A DNA stretch of 64,000 bases from Promethearchaeota archaeon. Its GTDB lineage: Archaea > Asgardarchaeota > Lokiarchaeia > Sigynarchaeales > SOKP01. Shown here in pieces: positions 28,530 through 37,571 of this stretch. The translations under genes and the position numbers were made by a program. Numbering within the stretch: position 1 is the stretch's first letter; every line of letters begins with the position of its first letter. The notes below the pieces were generated by a model, which was given only the letters and a program-made list of their open reading frames with translations, was not told the origin of the DNA and did no database searches. Where the stretch lies: positions 1 through 64,000 of the forward strand of contig JAEOTW010000097.1 of the NCBI GenBank assembly GCA_016839655.1. The letters run 5' to 3'.

Positions 28530-29792
28530 ATGAAATTCGATTTCAAATTTAAGAAGAGGATTAAGGAACTATTAACCCATAAAATAGTTCGATATGCTTT
28601 AATCATTCATGGATTCTACTTAATAATCTCAATCATCTTATTTTTTACATTATATAGAGACCAAAATGATTTTATAATATTTTATAACGTAGGAAATGTA
28701 TTCATAAACGATATTGAGAATCTTTACAATCAATCTTATTATTTATGGGATTTTCGATATTTTCCATTATCAGCTTTGTTTTTTATTCCATTTTCTCTCT
28801 TGAATTTTGATTCTGCTTTTATAGTTTTTAATATTTTCAATTTGATTTTGAACTTATTGATATGTAATTTTCTCTATAAAATCATATTTTTAGTTAGGAA
28901 TGAAGATCATGAAAAGGATGATAAGAGAGTTATATTATATTTATGTATTTACTTAATGGGTTTACCACATGTTTTAAATTATATATACGGTCAAATTAAT
29001 TTATATATTACATTCTTTATTGTGGTATCACTTTATATTTTTCTAAAATATAAAGATCTTAAATGGCAATTTATCGCAAGCTTAATCTTGGGCATTAGTA
29101 TTATCATTAAACCTACAGCTTTTCTCTTAATTCCCTTTCTAATTATTATCAATTTTAGTTTAGAGAAGAAAAAGTTCAAAGTTGAGTTTTTAAGAAGTAC
29201 TGTACAGATAATTGGAGTTATGTTGCCCGTTTTGGTAAATTTTATTCCATTTTTCCTATATCCCACCTTATGGGAAGGCTTTTTAGAGACTAATTTTACA
29301 GGTAGTAATCCCGTTGCATTAAATTTTTCTTTTAGTATAACAAAATTAATTACAAATTTCTGTTATTTTTACAATATTCCTTTCAATCAACTTGTTCTTT
29401 TTTTGGGAGTTGTTTTATTTATTGGAGGATTAGGATTTATTATTTTTATAATCAGGAGATTTGAGAAAAATGCTATAATCTATGGTTATGCTCTCGGTAT
29501 TATTATTATGCTACTTACTTACTTTGATTCATGGGATCATCATTTACTTAACCTGACACCAATTTTAATAATAATTATGTTTAATTTGCCGCGACAATCT
29601 GAAATAACAGAACCGATTAAGTTAAGTTTGTTTTTCTTTAGTTTCTTCGATCTTGCTTTTGTAGGAATATGGTATTTAATCTATCCCCTATTTCCATATA
29701 ATTTTGGGGCTACATTCTTTTTGCTAGTAGCTTTCTATGGAATATTTAAGTATTGTCTCATTAAACAAGAAAAGCATAGAAAGGAGGTTTAA
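28530..29792 (+). CDS. GT87/DUF2029-like mannosyltransferase (copy 1)
   Basis: This polytopic GT-C-type protein of 420 aa has about ten membrane segments. The first external loop has DFIIFYNVGNVFINDIENLY, and the next block is WDFRYFPLSALFFIPFSLL, the Y-x-P-type pattern of GT87. GQINLYITFFIVVSLYIFLK and ILGISIIIKPTAFLLIPFL are also typical of the polyprenyl-phosphate-mannose-dependent family. A near-duplicate lies 0.8 kb downstream with a secreted protein between them. The stop is followed after 4 bp by the next start. Confidence 0.75.
   Translation: MKFDFKFKKRIKELLTHKIVRYALIIHGFYLIISIILFFTLYRDQNDFIIFYNVGNVFINDIENLYNQSYYLWDFRYFPLSALFFIPFSLLNFDSAFIVFNIFNLILNLLICNFLYKIIFLVRNEDHEKDDKRVILYLCIYLMGLPHVLNYIYGQINLYITFFIVVSLYIFLKYKDLKWQFIASLILGISIIIKPTAFLLIPFLIIINFSLEKKKFKVEFLRSTVQIIGVMLPVLVNFIPFFLYPTLWEGFLETNFTGSNPVALNFSFSITKLITNFCYFYNIPFNQLVLFLGVVLFIGGLGFIIFIIRRFEKNAIIYGYALGIIIMLLTYFDSWDHHLLNLTPILIIIMFNLPRQSEITEPIKLSLFFFSFFDLAFVGIWYLIYPLFPYNFGATFFLLVAFYGIFKYCLIKQEKHRKEV
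29782..29787 (+). promoter_or_regulatory. Strong Shine-Dalgarno AGGAGG setting a TTG start
   Basis: AGGAGG lies inside the last codons of the upstream GT87-like gene, 9 bases before the TTG at 29797. It decides the start of the next gene: the frame is open upstream to an ATG at 29737, but only the TTG gives a normal signal peptide. Confidence 0.75.
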
Positions 29793-29796
29793 GAAA

Positions 29797-30525
29797 TTGA
29801 AGAAAAAAAGACTAATATTCAATTCTATAATATTTTTCTTATTTTTAAGCAACCTTGTATCAATTGTGAATGCCTTTAATTATAGTGTAGGTGTTCATGA
29901 AGACCAAGAGATCATATGGAGATGTAATTCATGTAATCAAATGGAGATGGAATTAATTTTTGGGAGTGAATGGAATGACTCAGGAGTGTTTGTTAATTTA
30001 ACTGTAGGTTCACAAATGAAATGGCAAATTAATAGTTTTGAAGTAAATCAATCCTTCTCAAAAATTAATTTCAGTGTTTGGTACTGGACCAGAGAGAGTA
30101 TTTGGGGAACAAAAGATAACGAATCTGTAATAATTTACAATTTCAATTCTATGGAATCGAATTTTACAATATATACATCATTAGTCCCTTTTTGGTTCCC
30201 CGTTCCTGTAGGTGAATTTATGGGAAACTTAGAATTAGTTGAATGGTATGATGTGGATAACAGAGTTTTACCTACTATAAATGTTGAAATTGAAGAAGAT
30301 GCAATATCACTTGGAGTTCCTCAGAAGAGGATCAAAATTATTGCAATCTATAATGATCAAGGTATTTTATACTCCTATAAACTCTATACTGCGGGAAATG
30401 TAGTTATTGTGGATATCTCTCTTGATTATATTCCAATTTATGTATTACCTACGTTAACAGGATTATTAGTTGTATTCTCTGTAAGCATAATTATATATAT
30501 TTTTAAAAATAGAAGAAAAACATAA
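29797..30525 (+). CDS. Secreted, C-terminally membrane-anchored protein of unknown function
   Basis: With the TTG start the 242-aa product begins with a basic n-region (MKKKR), a hydrophobic core and a VNA-type cleavage site near residue 26, so it should be exported. The extracellular part is beta-rich with aromatic residues and contains a C-x2-C (RCNSCNQ) close to its N-terminus. A C-terminal hydrophobic helix (about 212-232) is followed by KNRRKT, so the domain would face outside. I recognise no family. It lies between two duplicated GT87-like genes and is probably cotranscribed, suggesting a surface or glycan-associated partner. Confidence 0.65.
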   Translation: MKKKRLIFNSIIFFLFLSNLVSIVNAFNYSVGVHEDQEIIWRCNSCNQMEMELIFGSEWNDSGVFVNLTVGSQMKWQINSFEVNQSFSKINFSVWYWTRESIWGTKDNESVIIYNFNSMESNFTIYTSLVPFWFPVPVGEFMGNLELVEWYDVDNRVLPTINVEIEEDAISLGVPQKRIKIIAIYNDQGILYSYKLYTAGNVVIVDISLDYIPIYVLPTLTGLLVVFSVSIIIYIFKNRRKT

Positions 30526-30556
30526 ATCTAATGAAAAAGAAATAGGGTATTCAAAT

Positions 30557-31825
30557 ATGGATATTAAACAACAGTTTCGCAAGATCAAAAATAGATGGAG
30601 GGCTCTATGGGAACAAAAAATATTTCGTTTCACTATTCTTATTCATGGATTCTTTTTTATCTTATCATTGATCTTAACCCTTGCCTTTTTTAGAAATCTA
30701 AATGATTTTCGAGTTTATTACAGAGTAGGAGAACTTTTTATAACAGATATTAATGGTTTATATGATCCTTCAAATTATATTGATATGTGGCCATTTAGAT
30801 ATTTTCCAATTTCAGCTGTTTTCTTCGTACCATTTTACTTATTAGGATTCGAATTGGGTTTTGTTGTATTCACGTTATTCAATTTATTTTTGAACGTTTT
30901 GGTATGTCATATTCTATATAAAATCGTAATTCAAATAAGAAAAAAAGATCATGAAAAAGATGATAAGAGAATTATCATGTATATTTGTTTATTTCTAATG
31001 GGATTACCAAATCTTTTCAATTATATATTGGGTCAAATTAATCTATATGTAACTCTACTAATTTTATTATCTCTCTTTCTATTTTTAACTCGTGAAAATC
31101 TAAAATGGAATTTAATATCTAGCATCATTTTAGGATTAAGCATAATTATTAAACCAATTACTATTTTCATGATTCCTTTCCTATTAGTTGTTAGGATAAG
31201 CTTTAAACCAAGAAGTTTCGAATTAAAAGCAATAAGAAGTATAATCAGAGTAATTGGAGTGATATCACCATTAACATTAAATATTTTCTTCTTCGTGTTT
31301 TACCCAGCTCTTTGGGAAGGATTCTTAACGACTAATTTTACAGGGAGTGATCCTATAATGGTCAATCATTCTTTTAGTTTGACCAAGATAATATTAAACT
31401 TTTTTGTCTTCTATAGTGTTCCTCATAATCCATTGTTAATATTTTTAATTATTTCATTTATTATAGGGGGATTCGGGTTTATAAGTTATATTTTTCGAAG
31501 AATTACTGAGAATTCTATTATTTTTGCGTATCTTTTTGGTATTTTAATTATGCTCCTTGTATATTATGACTCTTGGCCACATCATCTATTAGTTTTAACA
31601 CCAATTCTAATAATTCTGGTATTCTATTTACCCCGAAATTCTACAATAACAAGAAAATATATAAAACCTAGTTTTTTCTTTTTAACTTTTTTTGATTTGG
31701 CATTTATGGGAATTTGGTTTATTACTCAAAATTGGTTTCCATTTAATCTCGTTAGTACTATATTTTTATTAATTATTCTTTACGGGACAGTTAAATTTTG
31801 CTTAACTGAAGATTCGAATTATTAA
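30557..31825 (+). CDS. GT87/DUF2029-like mannosyltransferase (copy 2)
   Basis: This duplicate of the gene at 28530-29792 has matching length (422 aa) and blocks: DFRVYYRVGELFITDINGLY, WPFRYFPISAVFFVPFYLLG, GQINLYVTLLILLSLFLFLT and FYPALWEGFLTTNFTGS. Both copies keep the same central K-K-D-H-E-K-D-D-K-R-like cytoplasmic loop. The two probably elongate the same glycan or lipid with different linkages; this cannot be read from sequence. Confidence 0.75.
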   Translation: MDIKQQFRKIKNRWRALWEQKIFRFTILIHGFFFILSLILTLAFFRNLNDFRVYYRVGELFITDINGLYDPSNYIDMWPFRYFPISAVFFVPFYLLGFELGFVVFTLFNLFLNVLVCHILYKIVIQIRKKDHEKDDKRIIMYICLFLMGLPNLFNYILGQINLYVTLLILLSLFLFLTRENLKWNLISSIILGLSIIIKPITIFMIPFLLVVRISFKPRSFELKAIRSIIRVIGVISPLTLNIFFFVFYPALWEGFLTTNFTGSDPIMVNHSFSLTKIILNFFVFYSVPHNPLLIFLIISFIIGGFGFISYIFRRITENSIIFAYLFGILIMLLVYYDSWPHHLLVLTPILIILVFYLPRNSTITRKYIKPSFFFLTFFDLAFMGIWFITQNWFPFNLVSTIFLLIILYGTVKFCLTEDSNY

Positions 31826-31956
31826 AAAAGTTGATCTTATTTATTAAATATTTGAAAAATATTTAAAATAGGGAATTCTAAATATAATCATAGAGAGTAT
31901 ATTAACATTAAGTTAATTCCAACAATTAATAGACAAATTATCAATTTAAAAGTAAA

Positions 31957-32685
31957 ATGTTTCAATTTTATCCACCACCGCTATTATTGATTTTTACACC
32001 GGCTTTTCTTTTGGGAATTTTACACACATTAATTCCATGTGAAGATAAAGCAATATTTTTTTTCTGGTCTTTTGGTATTTCAAAAACACCAAAACGCAGT
32101 CTTTTTATATTAATGTTATATGGATTAGGGTTGATATCTTCTAATTTGATATTGGCAGTTATCACCATAGTAATTAGTTTTATTCCTCAAATTTTGATTC
32201 CACATATAATTCCAGAGGCCACTACAATAAACTTTTTTGGGGCTTTAACTTCAATGTTCGCGGGAATCATAATATTATTCTTTATAACAAGAAGAGGTTA
32301 TATCCCTCATTCAAAAAGAAAGGAAGAGATTTTTCAGTTTAATTGGGAAAAAAAAAAGACTCCATATCTGTTTGGAATCCTAGCTGGGTTTGCTCCCTGT
32401 ATCTTTGAATTCATTATATATACCCAATGCTTAACTTATTCATTAAATCCCCCCTTTGGTTTTATTGATGGAATCTTTTTAGTATTATATTTTTCTCTGG
32501 GCACATTTGTAGGATTGTTTCCAATAGCATTGGCAAAACATGGTACATCTCAGATTATGAAATCTAAGGAGACTAAAAAGAATTGGATTTTAATAGTGAT
32601 GATCTTAATTATCATTGCTTTTAATTGTATTGTATTAATACTTTCATTTCTAGGAATACGAGTCTTTCCAGAAGTATCTATTTAG
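31957..32685 (+). CDS. DsbD/NicO/SafE-like membrane transporter
   Basis: The 242-aa membrane protein has about six helices in two similar halves. Helix 1 has GILHTLIPCEDKAIFFFWSFG and the start of the second half has GILAGFAPCIFEFIIYTQ, so a P-C pair appears in each half. This two-fold pattern belongs to the DsbD transmembrane/LysE/NicO superfamily (thiol electron transfer, metal or sulfite export). The cysteines in both halves favour a DsbD-like redox role, while H-x-x-x-P-C-E-D-K resembles the NicO/UreH-like loop. The assignment within the superfamily is uncertain. Confidence 0.6.
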   Translation: MFQFYPPPLLLIFTPAFLLGILHTLIPCEDKAIFFFWSFGISKTPKRSLFILMLYGLGLISSNLILAVITIVISFIPQILIPHIIPEATTINFFGALTSMFAGIIILFFITRRGYIPHSKRKEEIFQFNWEKKKTPYLFGILAGFAPCIFEFIIYTQCLTYSLNPPFGFIDGIFLVLYFSLGTFVGLFPIALAKHGTSQIMKSKETKKNWILIVMILIIIAFNCIVLILSFLGIRVFPEVSI

Positions 32686-32845
32686 ATAATTTTGGATTTA
32701 AATTATTGAATTTAATACAAAATTTAAAAATCTATAGATAATTCCATTGTTATTGAAACAATAAAATTTGGGCTATATAAAAAATATTAAGCACGAATTT
32801 TTTTTATTATATTATAAGTCACAATTTAAAATTTGATATCAAATT

Positions 32846-35215
32846 ATGAAATGCTTATTCTGTGAAAATCAAAGGATCGATTTCACTTGTGAGAAATGTA
32901 AATCAAGCTTCTGTATTAATCATATTGCTACAACTGAAATACATGAATGTAAAAAGCATAATTTAATTTACTCTAAAGTAAAAGCAATTGAAAGAAATTA
33001 TAAATGTACAGTTGTAGAAGATAGTGAATGTCCTGTTTGTAAACATCTTTTAAGATTAGAAAGACTATCTTCAGGACAATATTATTTAGAGTGTACTAAT
33101 AAAGATTGTCCAGAAACCTGGAATTCATATTTGAAAACACCGGGATTATTCTTCCCTTCAAAAGAAAAACTTGCAAGAGAAGCATTAAGATACAATCTTA
33201 TTAAGACTAATAGATTAGTTTTATGCAGTAAGAGATTGCGTCATATTGTGGGTAAAGAAGTTTGTCCTAAATGTTTTCTTGATCTATTAAAAATGGCTCC
33301 GATTACAAACTTTTCAACAATTATGAATGCTTTTAATATTTCTGCGGAGCAAATGATTAAATTTATTAATAAATATATCGAAGAAGAACGAATCTATGGA
33401 ATAATTGATCAAAAAAACCAGATGTTCTACTACATATCGGCTGAGATGCGAGAAAAAATATTAGCTAAATTTCAAGATGAAGGAATAATTAAGGTAGCAG
33501 ATCTTGGAGTAATGCTTGATATGAGTTCTGAAATTGCTTTAAAAGTGATTTATAAATTGATTAATCAGTTTCAAATAAAAGGTTCGTTTTCCCTCAATAA
33601 AGATATATATTATACTCAAAAATATATTTTGGATATTCTAATTAAAGAAATTAAAGCTAAGGGAAGAGTATCCCTTAAAAATCTCGCAAATATTTTTAAT
33701 ATCCCAAAAGAACTCGTAAAATCATTTTGTGTTAATTTAATGAGAACAAAAGCAGTGAACGGATTTTTCGCTGATCGTGGAAATGAAATAATTACAGCTA
33801 ATCAAATTTACAAAGATATTAAAAGCTATTCAAAAGAAACAGGATTATTCGAACTCTCAAAACTAGCTTCAAAATTAAAAATTGCTGTAGAATTAGCAAG
33901 AAAAAGCCTTCATGAGTTAATTAAGACAGGAAAAATTAAAGGTCTTTTTACTCAAAGAAGAGAATTTATGACAAATAAACACATGGAGAAAAAAATACGC
34001 GAAATAGCCAAGGCATATAGAACCATGCCTTTAAGAGAACTTTCTAATAGATTAGGAGTCACTGAATCAAGTATTGAAGAAAATTTGGCTCAAATTATTT
34101 CACGTGGAGATATTGACGGTTATATAGATATGTCTAAGAAAATTTTTGTTGCTTATAGTGTTCCTATGGAAGCTCAAACACATACAAAATCAACAACAAA
34201 ACAGCCTTCAGACACAGGTAAAATTGAAGTTGTACGTGATTACGATTTCGTCGGTGGACAGTTACATTTCAAGGTAGCTGTTCGAAATAATAGCAGTATG
34301 GCAATCAATACTGTAAAAGTCATTTTAGACGTTCCTTCAAGTTATAATGCAAAAAGTCCCCTCATTACTGTTCCTGTTATAGAAGCAAAAAACTCTAGAG
34401 GTGTCGACTTCTATTTGGAGCCAAAGGAATGTGGAACATCAAATATTACCGGTGATGTTATCTACAAAACAGCTAAAGGCGAAAAAAGAACCGTTCACAT
34501 AAGAAAGAAATCTGTTCAAATCAAATGTCCTCTTGTTGTGTCTTGTTTAGCTACAATCGAGGATGTCCAGATTGCAATCGCAGATTTACCAAATGATGCT
34601 CGAGCATTTCTAATTGCAGATTTAGATCCACGATTAGCTTTTCGAGCAGCAGTAAGAACGATCAAACGTTTTGAAGTAAGTACGGTAACCTCTCACGAAG
34701 GGAACGATGCGAAAGGAAAGTATGAAGCAGAAGCTTGGTTCTGTAGTGAAGCAAAAGTCGGGGGAGGTAGAATTGTTACACGCATTTATGTGTCTGACGT
34801 AAATCAGTCGATGGAGGTTAGAGTTTGGTGTAATCATCCAGGTCAATTAACGGGATTCTTGGCAAAGGTAATCGAGCTATTATTTGAAGAGATCAACCTT
34901 ATTCGGAAGATCAAATCGGAAGAACGAGAAAAAACAATCGATGTCATGGCAATAACCCAAAATTTAGCAGAGATGTCAGATTATTGTATGCTAAGATGGA
35001 AAGCCCAAAACATTAGAACTAAACTGCACGATACTTTTGTTAGAGTACGAAAAATAATGGGAGATAAAGAAGCTATTCTTGGGAGAATGGAGTTTTGGTT
35101 AACTAACTTGAATAAATATGGAAAAGATGATAAAATTACGGATGAAGACGCTGATAAACTTGTGACTGATATTGAGAATTTTCGTAATGTAATTGCTCGT
35201 TCTATCAAATTGTAG
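32846..35215 (+). CDS. AN1-like zinc finger, tandem winged-helix and appendage-like protein
   Basis: The protein is 789 aa. Residues 3-35 fit an AN1-type zinc finger: C3-x2-C6-x8-C15-x2-C18-x4-C23-x2-H26-x6-H33-x-C35. A second zinc site has C62, C65, C83 and C88, and a third pair is C140/C143. Residues of about 150-445 are serial helical/winged-helix repeats (for example GRVSLKNLANIFNIPKELVK, then LFELSKLASKLKIAVELARK), similar to PCI or UFL1-type tandem winged helices. Residues of about 455-560 look like an Ig-type sandwich, followed by an alpha/beta domain (about 560-690) and a helical tail. The sandwich-plus-platform order resembles adaptin/COPI appendages. Assignments are by pattern only. 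Confidence 0.55.
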   Translation: MKCLFCENQRIDFTCEKCKSSFCINHIATTEIHECKKHNLIYSKVKAIERNYKCTVVEDSECPVCKHLLRLERLSSGQYYLECTNKDCPETWNSYLKTPGLFFPSKEKLAREALRYNLIKTNRLVLCSKRLRHIVGKEVCPKCFLDLLKMAPITNFSTIMNAFNISAEQMIKFINKYIEEERIYGIIDQKNQMFYYISAEMREKILAKFQDEGIIKVADLGVMLDMSSEIALKVIYKLINQFQIKGSFSLNKDIYYTQKYILDILIKEIKAKGRVSLKNLANIFNIPKELVKSFCVNLMRTKAVNGFFADRGNEIITANQIYKDIKSYSKETGLFELSKLASKLKIAVELARKSLHELIKTGKIKGLFTQRREFMTNKHMEKKIREIAKAYRTMPLRELSNRLGVTESSIEENLAQIISRGDIDGYIDMSKKIFVAYSVPMEAQTHTKSTTKQPSDTGKIEVVRDYDFVGGQLHFKVAVRNNSSMAINTVKVILDVPSSYNAKSPLITVPVIEAKNSRGVDFYLEPKECGTSNITGDVIYKTAKGEKRTVHIRKKSVQIKCPLVVSCLATIEDVQIAIADLPNDARAFLIADLDPRLAFRAAVRTIKRFEVSTVTSHEGNDAKGKYEAEAWFCSEAKVGGGRIVTRIYVSDVNQSMEVRVWCNHPGQLTGFLAKVIELLFEEINLIRKIKSEEREKTIDVMAITQNLAEMSDYCMLRWKAQNIRTKLHDTFVRVRKIMGDKEAILGRMEFWLTNLNKYGKDDKITDEDADKLVTDIENFRNVIARSIKL

Positions 35216-35280
35216 AGTTATCTTCCCTAAAAAAAGATTTATAAATTTTTAAACCTATATGTTATAATAAAAGCAAATTT

Positions 35281-35709
35281 TTGGTGTTAAATATTCCGAT
35301 CATCAGTGTATCATTGAATGAGAATCTGAAAAAATTTATTAATAAACTTGTCTCAAAAAACCAGTATGAAAATAAATCTAAATTAATAAGAGATGCTCTT
35401 TTACGTTTGATGTCAACAGAGGATATATCCTCTACTCTAGATGCATTTAGTGATTTTACTCCTGTTACAAAAAACATAATTGGTAATATGATTATTGTTG
35501 CTCCTAATGAGTTTAATGTGCAAAAAAAATTGAATAGAATTGAAAGTGAGTATAAAGAACAAATTGTTAGCAAAAACCAAAATTTTCTGAATCAGAATTT
35601 TATTACTTTTATGATTTATGACGGAAGTCTTCAAGAATTCCAAAAACTCGTTGTCGAAATAAACAGCATTGAAGAGATAAAAAATTTTAGGTATTTAATT
35701 ATAAATTAG
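35281..35709 (+). CDS. Ribbon-helix-helix regulator with NikR-like C-terminal domain
   Basis: The 142-aa protein begins with an RHH/CopG-type DNA-binding domain (IPIISVSLNENLKKFINKLV, NKSKLIRDALLRLM). The C-terminal half has the NikR-type ACT-like pattern (GNMIIVAPNEF, later NFITFMIYDGSLQEFQKLVV). The His/Cys nickel ligands expected in the middle are absent: the equivalent region reads NQNFLNQN. It is therefore probably not a nickel sensor. It starts at TTG 35281 or GTG 35284. Regulated genes are unknown. Confidence 0.65.
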   Translation: MVLNIPIISVSLNENLKKFINKLVSKNQYENKSKLIRDALLRLMSTEDISSTLDAFSDFTPVTKNIIGNMIIVAPNEFNVQKKLNRIESEYKEQIVSKNQNFLNQNFITFMIYDGSLQEFQKLVVEINSIEEIKNFRYLIIN

Positions 35710-35790
35710 AATTATCTTCTTATTTTCTGAATATCCAACATAATTATTATAATAAATAAGTTCATTATAATTCAAATTTGGTGATAAAGA

Positions 35791-36150
35791 TTGGGTAAAA
35801 ATAAATATGGAAAAGGTTTTCAAAAGGGAAAACAGTCAAAGAGTGGAAGTTCTAAACAAGGGGGAGATCCTATTCGAGGGGGAAAAATTAAGGCAAGTCA
35901 CATCTTAGTTGAGAAGATGAGTATGGCTCAAGAGATTTATGAAGATTTGATGGCTGGTGATAAATTTGAACAATTGGCTAGTCAGTATTCTACATGTTCA
36001 AGTAAGAAGAAAGGCGGTAATTTGGGTGAATTTAGTAAAGGAGATATGGTCCCTGAATTTTGGAGCGCGTGTACAAAATTAAAAATTGGAGAAATTTCTC
36101 AACCAGTTAGAAGTAAATTTGGATATCATCTCATAAAGCGTACAGGATAA
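35791..36150 (+). CDS. Parvulin-type peptidyl-prolyl isomerase, Par14-like
   Basis: Residues of about 32-119 form a complete rotamase (parvulin) domain: KASHILVEKMSMAQEIYED, FEQLASQYSTCSSKKKGGNL, GEFSKGDMVPEFWSACTKL and FGYHLIKRTG. The first 30 residues are a Gly/Lys/Ser-rich basic tail, the arrangement of eukaryotic Par14 (PIN4), not of secreted PrsA/SurA. There is no signal peptide, so it is cytoplasmic. The TTG start has GGTGAT at 35780-35785 upstream. In Par14 the basic tail is linked to nucleic-acid and ribosome association; the same here is inference. Confidence 0.8.
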   Translation: MGKNKYGKGFQKGKQSKSGSSKQGGDPIRGGKIKASHILVEKMSMAQEIYEDLMAGDKFEQLASQYSTCSSKKKGGNLGEFSKGDMVPEFWSACTKLKIGEISQPVRSKFGYHLIKRTG

Positions 36151-36302
36151 GAAATCTCATATCAGGATGCATCACTTCAGCAGAGCGGAGTTAGGATTGA
36201 AAATAAATTTCATTATATAAATATATGAAGAAATATATTATATTAGAATTCTTAACACCACTCTATTTTTTTAAATTGATTTATCATTTAATAAGGTAAA
36301 TT

Positions 36303-37571
36303 ATGATTCATGATATCAACAATAAAGAAAGAAAAAATAGAAGAAGCTTATATAATGATGGAATTCGGAAAGAATGTAGTAAATGTCATGAAATTAAATT
36401 ACATCGTGAATTTTATTCGAAAAATAATGGTCTAAGGAATATTTGTAAAGATTGTAATAAAATCATTGTAGCTGAGGAATCTTTTAAAAACAAATTTCTT
36501 ATTCTTAAGAATATATATAAGGGTAAATTTGATGGAAAATGTTCTAGATGTGATACTAATTTTATAAATCTTCCATCTATTGATTTTCATCATCAAAAAA
36601 AGAAATTAAAGCAAAAAAGATGGCGCGACAATCGATTCCAAAACTGGAATGAGCTAATGTTAGTTCTTGAACAAGAAAAAGCTGTACCTTTATGCAAAAA
36701 TTGTCATTCAATAGAACATGCTGACAATTTTAATGATTTTAAAGATATAATTCTTAATGTGGATTTATTTAAAAACTCTGCAGAAGAAATACATCAAATT
36801 GTATACGATTTTGTTAAAAAGTGTAAAAATAAACATATTAAAAATTTTAAATTTCGAGTTATAGAATGGATAAAAAAACGATTTGTAATAGAACAGATCT
36901 ATAATGGAAAATGTATTGGATGTGGAAATGTATCCGTAAAATACGATTTACCTGCCCTTGATTTTCATCATATTTCAAAAACAACAGAGAGTGATAAATT
37001 AAGGTGGAATAGAATTAAAAGATACAGTATTACTGAAATTATAGACTTTCTTATAGAGGAAAAATGTGTTTGTCTATGTTCGAATTGTCATACTTTACTT
37101 CATGCAACAAAATTTGTCGTTATCGCAGATGAGATACTAGAGAAACATTACTCAGATCAAGCTAAGGTTTTGTATGAAGAAATATCGGAAAATATTAAAA
37201 ACTTTGAATTCAAAAGGAGAATATTTAAGAATCCTTTAGAACTGTTATTCAAACAAGGAGAGATTTGGAAAAAGCATATACTTCACATTCATAATCTGAA
37301 TCAAATTGAGGGAGTTGATATGATTTATTCTGCAAAAATCAAAAATATCCTTAATATTTCCGATCGACATCTAAGAAGAGTTCTTGAAAACTTGAAAAAA
37401 AGAAAGTTGATTAAAATTTTCAGAAAAGATGAAAAATCTTACTTAAGATTAACAAATATAGCTCATAAGAAAATTACTAAATTGTTACAGGATGAAAGAT
37501 ATTTTCAGTATTTAGAGCGTATTCGTAAAAAAAATAGCAATAGCCCAGCACGGAATTTCGATACGCGATAA
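36303..37571 (+). CDS. Double HNH-type zinc nuclease-like protein
   Basis: The 422-aa protein has three zinc-binding regions. The N-terminus has CSKCHEIKLHREFYS...CKDC, as in phage HNH proteins. Residues of about 80-140 carry CSRC, DFHHQ and CKNCHSIEH, and about 205-270 carry CIGC, DFHHIS and CSNCHTLLH. The last two each have the C-x2-C, D-F-H-H and C-x2-C-H-x3-H layout of an HNH endonuclease. The C-terminus (about 325-400) is a winged-helix-like region (YSAKIKNILNISDRHLRRVL). The last ten codons lie on the strand opposite the 3' end of the tRNA-Gln gene, which suggests integration at the tRNA. Nuclease activity is inferred. Confidence 0.7.
   Translation: MIHDINNKERKNRRSLYNDGIRKECSKCHEIKLHREFYSKNNGLRNICKDCNKIIVAEESFKNKFLILKNIYKGKFDGKCSRCDTNFINLPSIDFHHQKKKLKQKRWRDNRFQNWNELMLVLEQEKAVPLCKNCHSIEHADNFNDFKDIILNVDLFKNSAEEIHQIVYDFVKKCKNKHIKNFKFRVIEWIKKRFVIEQIYNGKCIGCGNVSVKYDLPALDFHHISKTTESDKLRWNRIKRYSITEIIDFLIEEKCVCLCSNCHTLLHATKFVVIADEILEKHYSDQAKVLYEEISENIKNFEFKRRIFKNPLELLFKQGEIWKKHILHIHNLNQIEGVDMIYSAKIKNILNISDRHLRRVLENLKKRKLIKIFRKDEKSYLRLTNIAHKKITKLLQDERYFQYLERIRKKNSNSPARNFDTR

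Noticed and set aside
35262..35643. Two minus-strand frames opposite the NikR-like regulator
   Set aside because: Both are shadows; the plus-strand protein has a clear RHH domain.
36151..36302. Small guide RNA after the parvulin gene
   Set aside because: GTGATGC and CTGA on the minus strand are too close together for a guide segment.
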